Both the position numbers and the translations under genes were made by a program. A DNA stretch of 37,132 nt, taken from NCBI GenBank assembly GCA_020434205.1, contig JAGRBF010000104.1, forward strand, positions 34,423 to 71,554, given 5' to 3'. This document shows, piece by piece, positions 32,704 to 37,132 of this stretch. Numbering within the stretch: the first letter of the stretch is position 1; every line of letters starts with the position of its first letter. Under the pieces are notes generated by a model that made no database searches, was not told the DNA's origin, and saw nothing but the letters and a program-made list of their open reading frames with translations. The stretch is from Calditrichota bacterium. Lineage in GTDB: Bacteria > Calditrichota > Calditrichia > RBG-13-44-9 > J075.

Positions 32704-33009
32704 AATGCGTTACCGGCTTTCTGATCTTCTCAAACCGTTTTTCGGGCGCGTTTCCCGTTTATTCTGAACGGCAAAACAACGCTTTCCGGTTGGCCTGACT
32801 GAATTTGTGTCCTTAAAAAACGGATTTCCCGCAAAAAATCCAATGAGATTTATTTTAAAAAGTGCTAATGTAAACTTCTCCGAGGGGGTATCCCGTGGCT
32901 CGGAGAAAATCCCTTCCGTACCGCTATCACAAATAATGGTAGTGATTTTTGCAATTTAAGGGTAATGTATTAAAAATGCACCCCCGGCTTTTCTCAAAGA
33001 GACGAATCT
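32704..33009. other. Divergent intergenic region with compound hairpin
   Basis: 306 bases between the EamA gene and the sensor kinase. A 9-bp stem TTCTCCGAG (32876-32884) / CTCGGAGAA (32899-32907) encloses a small GGG-TAT-CCC stem; it has no T-run on either strand. A weaker ATCAC/GTGAT inverted repeat flanks 32930-32945. AT-rich DNA around 32940-32977 probably carries the kinase promoter, but the hexamers are poor. No gene seen. Confidence 0.45.
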
Positions 33010-36000
33010 ATGGCCATATCAATCAAAAAAATTTTTCCGCTACTACTTTTCCTCTCTTTTTTAGGGATAACCCGGATACTGGCGGAGGGGCCGGAGCCCC
33101 TGAAGTTTCGCCGCCATTCCATTGAGGCGGGATTATCTCAGGCGGTTATTTACGATGTGGCGGCCGACCGGAGAGGCATTATCTGGATCGGCACCGGCAA
33201 CGGTTTGAACCAGTACGACGGGTACCAATACAAACTGTTCAAGCAGCAGCCCAACAATCCTTACAGCCTTTCCGACGACCATATTCGGGTGCTGTATGTA
33301 GACCCCTCGGACCGCCTGTGGGTGGGAACTCAGGAAGGCCTGAATTGCCGGGTTTTGGTGCGGGACGATTTGGGGCAACCGGCGCCGCGCTTCATCCGCT
33401 TTAAAGCCACCCCCGGAGACAGCACCGCACTTCAGGATGACAACATCTGGAGCATTATGGAAGATGCCCGGGGATTTTTATGGGTGGGAACGGATAAATC
33501 GCTCTACCGGGCCCGAGTTGCCACTGATGAAAATGGCAACATCCAGGCTCAATTTACCGATTTTGGAAAACGTTTTCCGGAGATTACCAATACCCGGGTT
33601 TCCGATATTGTGGCGGATGGGGACGGTAACCTGTGGATTTCTACGATTGGACAGGGATTGTTTCGCCTCGGCCCGGCGGAAAAGAAACTCACCCGTTTTG
33701 ATCTGCAAGGCAGCATCGCCACCCAGAATTTTATGGACCTGTTCTGGCTGGACGAATCCCACCTGGTTATCGGCACTTACCTGTACGGGGCGGTTGTTTT
33801 TGATATCCGGACCGAAAAAGCCGGGGAAATGCTCCATCCCGCCCTCGCCGGTCACCGGATTTTTTCCATGGTGCGCGATGCGGTAGGGCGGATTTGGTTC
33901 GGCTGCTTTGGCGAGGGAATCAAATGCCTGGATCCGGCTACCGGGGAGATGGTCGGTTACACCAATATCGATGTGGACCGGGAAAGTCTGAGCAATAATT
34001 ATGTTCGCAACCTGTGGGTGGATCAAAGCAATATGCTGTGGGTGGCCACCAACAAAGGCCTCAATCTGGCCGACCTCAAGCCCAACAAATTCCAGCACTA
34101 TGCCAACAATCCCCACCAGGAGACCTCTCTGGCCGACAATGTGGTTCTGTCGGTTACCGAGGGCCAATTGAAGGGCAAAAAGGGGGTATGGGTCGGCACC
34201 AACAGCGGACTGGATTTTCTGGATCGCGAAAAAGGAACCTTCGAGCATTTTAAGGTCGAACACCACACCCGCCGCTCTTCCAGCGGTTTTGTTTTTGCCC
34301 TTCACAATGACGCGCGAGGGCAATTGTGGCTGGGAACCTTCGGCGGCGGATTGTTCCGCTTCGATCCGGATCCCTCCCGGATGCGCCAGTACGTCAGCAA
34401 TCCGGAAGATCCCACCACCCTTTCCGGGCAAATGGTTTACGACATCACCGAGGACAATCAGCACCGCTTGTGGATCGCCACCACCTCCGGTCTGAGCTGC
34501 TTTGATCCGGAAAGCGAAAAATTTATCCGTTTTAATCCGGACCCCGCGGACAGCAACAGTTTGCCCTCCACCAACCTGCTCAACCTCTACCGAGATTTGA
34601 AGGGACGGATTTGGGTGGGAACCACCGATGGCATTTGTTTGATCAATCCGGCCGATATGGCCTACCTGCCGGTCCCCCATGCCCGGGCCATTCGCCAAAC
34701 CCTGGCGGAAAAACGCCCCGAGGTGCTGCTGATGGATCGCGAGGACCATCTGTGGATCGGCACCAATTACGGCTTGCACAGCCTCAACCTGACATCCGGG
34801 GAAATGGCCCATTATTACACCGAGGACGGCCTCAGCGACAACGCCATTTGCGGCCTGGTCGACGACCGGGAGGGCAATATCTGGGTGTCCACTCTCAACG
34901 GACTCACCCGCATCAGCCAGGATGGAAAAGGGCGGCGGGTATTCCGGGCTTACGACGCCCGCGACGGCCTCAACAACAATGAGTTCCTGAGCCTGGCCTG
35001 CTACAAAAGCCCCCGCACCGGGGAGATCTTTTTGGGGGGGATGGAAGGACTCAATATTTTTTCCCCGGAAAACGTCTACGACAACCTGACCCCGCCTCCG
35101 GTGCTGTTAACCGCCTTTCGCAAATACGACCGCCTGGTCTACGAGGATCTGGCCCTGGCCAATCTCGGGCAAATCGAGCTGGGACCCACCGACCGCTTTT
35201 TTTCCTTCGAGTTCTCCGCCCTGGATTACACCGTTCCGGAGAAAAACCACTACGCCTATCAATTGGAAGGGTTTGATGCGGATTGGGTAACGGTGGGAAC
35301 CCGCCGTTTTGCCAGCTATACCAATCTCGATCCCGGGGAATACCTTTTCCGGGTAAAAGCCGCCAATGCGGACGGGATCTGGAATACCGAGGGGACTTCC
35401 ATGAAGCTGATTATCCACCCGCCTTTTTGGGAGCAATGGTGGTTTCAGATGCTGGTTATCGGGGGGATTGCCGCCCTGCTTTTCTCGCTGCACCGCTACC
35501 GCATGGCCCGTTTGCTGGAAATCGAACGCATGCGGGTTCAGATTGCCAGCGATCTGCACGATGACGTGGGCGCCACCCTCACCAAAATTTCCCTCTATTC
35601 CGATGTTTTGCGCAGCGGCCGGGAGCCGGAACAGCAGGCCGGCCTGCTGGAGCGCATCGGCCAGATGAGCCGGGAACTGGTGGTAACCATGAGCGACATT
35701 GTCTGGTCTATCGATGCCCGCAACGATCACATGCAGGATCTGGTGGACCGCATGCAGGATTTTGCCATGAGCGTTCTGACCGCCAAAAACATCGACTATT
35801 TTTTTGATGTCCAGTTGAAGTTGCCCCAGCATTCGCTGCCGATTGAGATCCGCCAGAACACCTATTTGATCTTCAAGGAAGCGATCAACAATGCCGCCCG
35901 CCATTCCGGGGCCAGCCGGGTGGACATCCGCATCAGCCTGGACGCCGGTAAATTGCTGGTTCAGGTGGTTGATAACGGCCGGGGGCTGAATGGGCATGCC

Positions 36001-36120
36001 CGGCGCAGCGGACACGGGTTGGAGAATATGAAAATGAGGGCCCGGCGCATCAAGGGGGAGATCGTCTTCCAAAATGGCAGCGGTTTGGGGGTGGTGTTGA
36101 CCGTCCCAGTTCGCCTTTAG
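33010..36120 (+). CDS. Periplasmic-sensing histidine kinase: Reg_prop propellers, Y_Y_Y, HisKA_3, HATPase
   Basis: A 1036-residue membrane kinase. Signal sequence at 1-25; then 12 or 13 Reg_prop blades with W-[VIL]-[GA]-T motifs (for example IIWIGTGNGL, LWVGTQEGL, IWVGTTDGI, LWIGTNYGL) to about residue 690, consistent with two seven-bladed propellers; a Y_Y_Y domain at about 730-800 (YAYQLEGFDADWVTVG, YTNLDPGEYLFRVKA); one membrane helix at about 812-832; a HisKA_3-type dimerisation helix with the phosphorylatable H850 in SDLHDDVGATLTK; and an ATPase domain with NAARHSGA, DNGRGL and GHGLENM. There is no receiver or AraC domain, unlike the hybrid kinases of Bacteroides. A NarL/LuxR-type partner regulator is expected but not adjacent. 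Ligand unknown; many relatives sense glycans. Confidence 0.93.
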   Translation: MAISIKKIFPLLLFLSFLGITRILAEGPEPLKFRRHSIEAGLSQAVIYDVAADRRGIIWIGTGNGLNQYDGYQYKLFKQQPNNPYSLSDDHIRVLYVDPSDRLWVGTQEGLNCRVLVRDDLGQPAPRFIRFKATPGDSTALQDDNIWSIMEDARGFLWVGTDKSLYRARVATDENGNIQAQFTDFGKRFPEITNTRVSDIVADGDGNLWISTIGQGLFRLGPAEKKLTRFDLQGSIATQNFMDLFWLDESHLVIGTYLYGAVVFDIRTEKAGEMLHPALAGHRIFSMVRDAVGRIWFGCFGEGIKCLDPATGEMVGYTNIDVDRESLSNNYVRNLWVDQSNMLWVATNKGLNLADLKPNKFQHYANNPHQETSLADNVVLSVTEGQLKGKKGVWVGTNSGLDFLDREKGTFEHFKVEHHTRRSSSGFVFALHNDARGQLWLGTFGGGLFRFDPDPSRMRQYVSNPEDPTTLSGQMVYDITEDNQHRLWIATTSGLSCFDPESEKFIRFNPDPADSNSLPSTNLLNLYRDLKGRIWVGTTDGICLINPADMAYLPVPHARAIRQTLAEKRPEVLLMDREDHLWIGTNYGLHSLNLTSGEMAHYYTEDGLSDNAICGLVDDREGNIWVSTLNGLTRISQDGKGRRVFRAYDARDGLNNNEFLSLACYKSPRTGEIFLGGMEGLNIFSPENVYDNLTPPPVLLTAFRKYDRLVYEDLALANLGQIELGPTDRFFSFEFSALDYTVPEKNHYAYQLEGFDADWVTVGTRRFASYTNLDPGEYLFRVKAANADGIWNTEGTSMKLIIHPPFWEQWWFQMLVIGGIAALLFSLHRYRMARLLEIERMRVQIASDLHDDVGATLTKISLYSDVLRSGREPEQQAGLLERIGQMSRELVVTMSDIVWSIDARNDHMQDLVDRMQDFAMSVLTAKNIDYFFDVQLKLPQHSLPIEIRQNTYLIFKEAINNAARHSGASRVDIRISLDAGKLLVQVVDNGRGLNGHARRSGHGLENMKMRARRIKGEIVFQNGSGLGVVLTVPVRL

Positions 36121-36863
36121 GCCTGCGGCAGGCGGAAGCTGATGCGGGTTCCCCCTTCCGCCGGCAGGGAAATGTGGATCTCCTGATCGTGGGCCAGCAA
36201 AATATCGCGGGCCAGGGTGAGCCCCAGGCCGGAGCCGCCCTTTCCGCCCGGACTGCGGCTGCGGTCCCCCTTAAAAAAGGGATCGAAGACCCGCAGGCGA
36301 TCTCCTTCCGGAATTCCCGCGCCATTATCCTGGACCGCGATGCAGATGGCCTGTCCCTCCTGCTCCGCGGACAGCAGGATTTCTCCGCCGACCGGCGCAA
36401 AAATAACCGCGTTCATCAGAAGTTCGGAAATGGCCTGCTCGGTCATGCGTATATCGGCCACTACATCGGGCAGGTTTCCGGGAATGCGGGTGGTCAGGGT
36501 TTGCTGTTTTTCCCGGGTTCGGGGGTGGTGTTTGAGGATGATGTCCTGAAAGAGCTCCCGGATGCTGAAGGGTTCCGGTTCGGGCACCGGCATCAGCCCA
36601 TTGTTGTGGCGATAATTGCTGAACAGGTTCTCCATCAGGTGGTTGAGGGTGTTGAGTTTTTCGAAGGCTTTGTTGAGAAAATGTTGCCGCTCTGCAGAGG
36701 ACAGGGTGGCGTCCTTCATTAATACCGTCTCCAGAAAACCCTGAGCGGCGGTTAAGGGACTGCGCAGGTCATGAGAGAGATTACTGATAAATTCCCGTTG
36801 GCGCAGATAAGCCTGGCGCAGCTGATCTTCGTAGAGGGTGTCTTTTCTCTCCGGGGAGGTCAC
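36117..36863 (-). CDS. Cytosolic histidine kinase (HisKA/HATPase_c) without sensor domain
   Basis: A 248-residue kinase. H31 in FISNLSHDLRSPLTAAQGF is the phosphoacceptor; the ATPase domain shows the N-box ELLMNAVIFAP (with I where K/R/Y often stands), G1 DNGAGIP, F-box FDPFFKGDRSRSPGG and G2 GGSGLGL. There is no membrane segment or input domain, only a coiled lead of about 25 residues, so the signal must come through a partner. Start is GTG 36863, sharing its G with the regulator's TAG stop (TAGTG) and preceded by GAGGA; the longer frame to 36908 would overlap the regulator. Its stop overlaps the stop of the convergent sensor kinase (36117-36120). Confidence 0.87.
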   Translation of the reverse strand: MTSPERKDTLYEDQLRQAYLRQREFISNLSHDLRSPLTAAQGFLETVLMKDATLSSAERQHFLNKAFEKLNTLNHLMENLFSNYRHNNGLMPVPEPEPFSIRELFQDIILKHHPRTREKQQTLTTRIPGNLPDVVADIRMTEQAISELLMNAVIFAPVGGEILLSAEQEGQAICIAVQDNGAGIPEGDRLRVFDPFFKGDRSRSPGGKGGSGLGLTLARDILLAHDQEIHISLPAEGGTRISFRLPQA

Positions 36864-37132
36864 TACATCAATTCCTCTGCTTCGCAAAAACGATACCCTA
36901 CTCCCCACACCGTTTTGATGAACACCGGCTCGGCGGGATTGGGTTCGATTTTGGCGCGCAGGCGGTTGATGTGCGAGTTGACGGTGTGGTCGTAGCCGTC
37001 GAATTGATAGCCCCAGACGATGTCCAGCAATTCCTGGCGGTTGTATGGCCGGCCGGGATGGGCGGCGAAAAGGGCGATGAGGTCAAACTCCTTGGCGGTC
37101 AGATCCACCGCCACCCCTTTCAGGGTAACCTT
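36863..37132 (-). CDS. OmpR/PhoB-type response regulator, C-terminal part (cut by window edge)
   Basis: Only the last 89 codons are in the window; the frame runs off the right end, and the receiver domain should lie beyond. What is present is a complete winged-helix Trans_reg_C domain: LTAKEFDLIALFAAHPGRPY, RQELLDIVWGYQFDGYDHTV (recognition helix lead), NSHINRLRAKIEP and FIKTVWGVGYRF. This is the standard PhoB/OmpR DNA-binding domain. It overlaps the downstream kinase by one base (TAGTG), so the two form a coupled regulator-kinase pair. Confidence 0.9.
   Translation of the reverse strand, partial: KVTLKGVAVDLTAKEFDLIALFAAHPGRPYNRQELLDIVWGYQFDGYDHTVNSHINRLRAKIEPNPAEPVFIKTVWGVGYRFCEAEELM

Noticed and set aside
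33478-34812. 444-codon minus-strand frame
   Set aside because: Antisense shadow of the Reg_prop repeats, which create periodic open antisense codons.

Overview
The window is bacterial, moderately GC-rich and densely coding, with no rRNA, tRNA, CRISPR array, phage or transposase gene that I can see. The gene content points to the FCB superphylum, with Calditrichota or KSB1-like lineages the best guess. Pointers are a GGGP-synthase/PcrB protein, DUF3857-transglutaminase, DUF4846 and DUF1456 proteins, and a periplasmic Reg_prop/Y_Y_Y sensor kinase. That placement is inference, because no marker RNA lies in the window.

Layout. 0.1-2.5 kb: a small membrane protein, a secreted DUF4097 repeat protein closed by a strong terminator, and a convergent DUF481 outer-membrane protein. 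2.5-2.8 kb: a gene-free segment with a dense, helically phased cluster of DnaA-box nonamers beside an AT-rich stretch, a candidate replication origin and the most interesting signal here. 2.8-4.3 kb: trmH and a BCAM0308-like zinc-ribbon protein.

4.5-14.9 kb: a surface-polysaccharide locus. GGGP synthase and gmhA are followed by a tightly packed run of flippase, GT4, GT4, second flippase, GT4 and an initiating phosphoglycosyl transferase, with a convergent O-antigen ligase/polymerase. The initiating enzyme would load the first sugar on undecaprenyl phosphate, the GT4 enzymes extend it, the flippases export it, and the Wzy_C protein polymerises or ligates it.

15-20.6 kb: a pentapeptide-repeat protein behind a near-consensus promoter; a polytopic membrane protein whose first codons lie inside an intrinsic terminator (possible attenuation); and a minus-strand series DUF4846 - ribA - SRPBCC - pgpA. 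20.6-30 kb: a 206-bp MITE-like element, a 1256-residue TPR/transglutaminase protein, DUF1456, DinB, rsmG, a VOC protein coupled to acpH, and an rsmF-like methyltransferase. Several families of short intergenic repeats are scattered here (inverted repeats, REP-like hairpins, two adjacent 7-nt tandem arrays).

30-37.1 kb: an amidohydrolase lipoprotein, an EamA transporter, a large periplasmic-sensing histidine kinase and, convergent to it with overlapping stop codons, a PhoB-type response regulator (cut by the window edge) with a small cytosolic histidine kinase.
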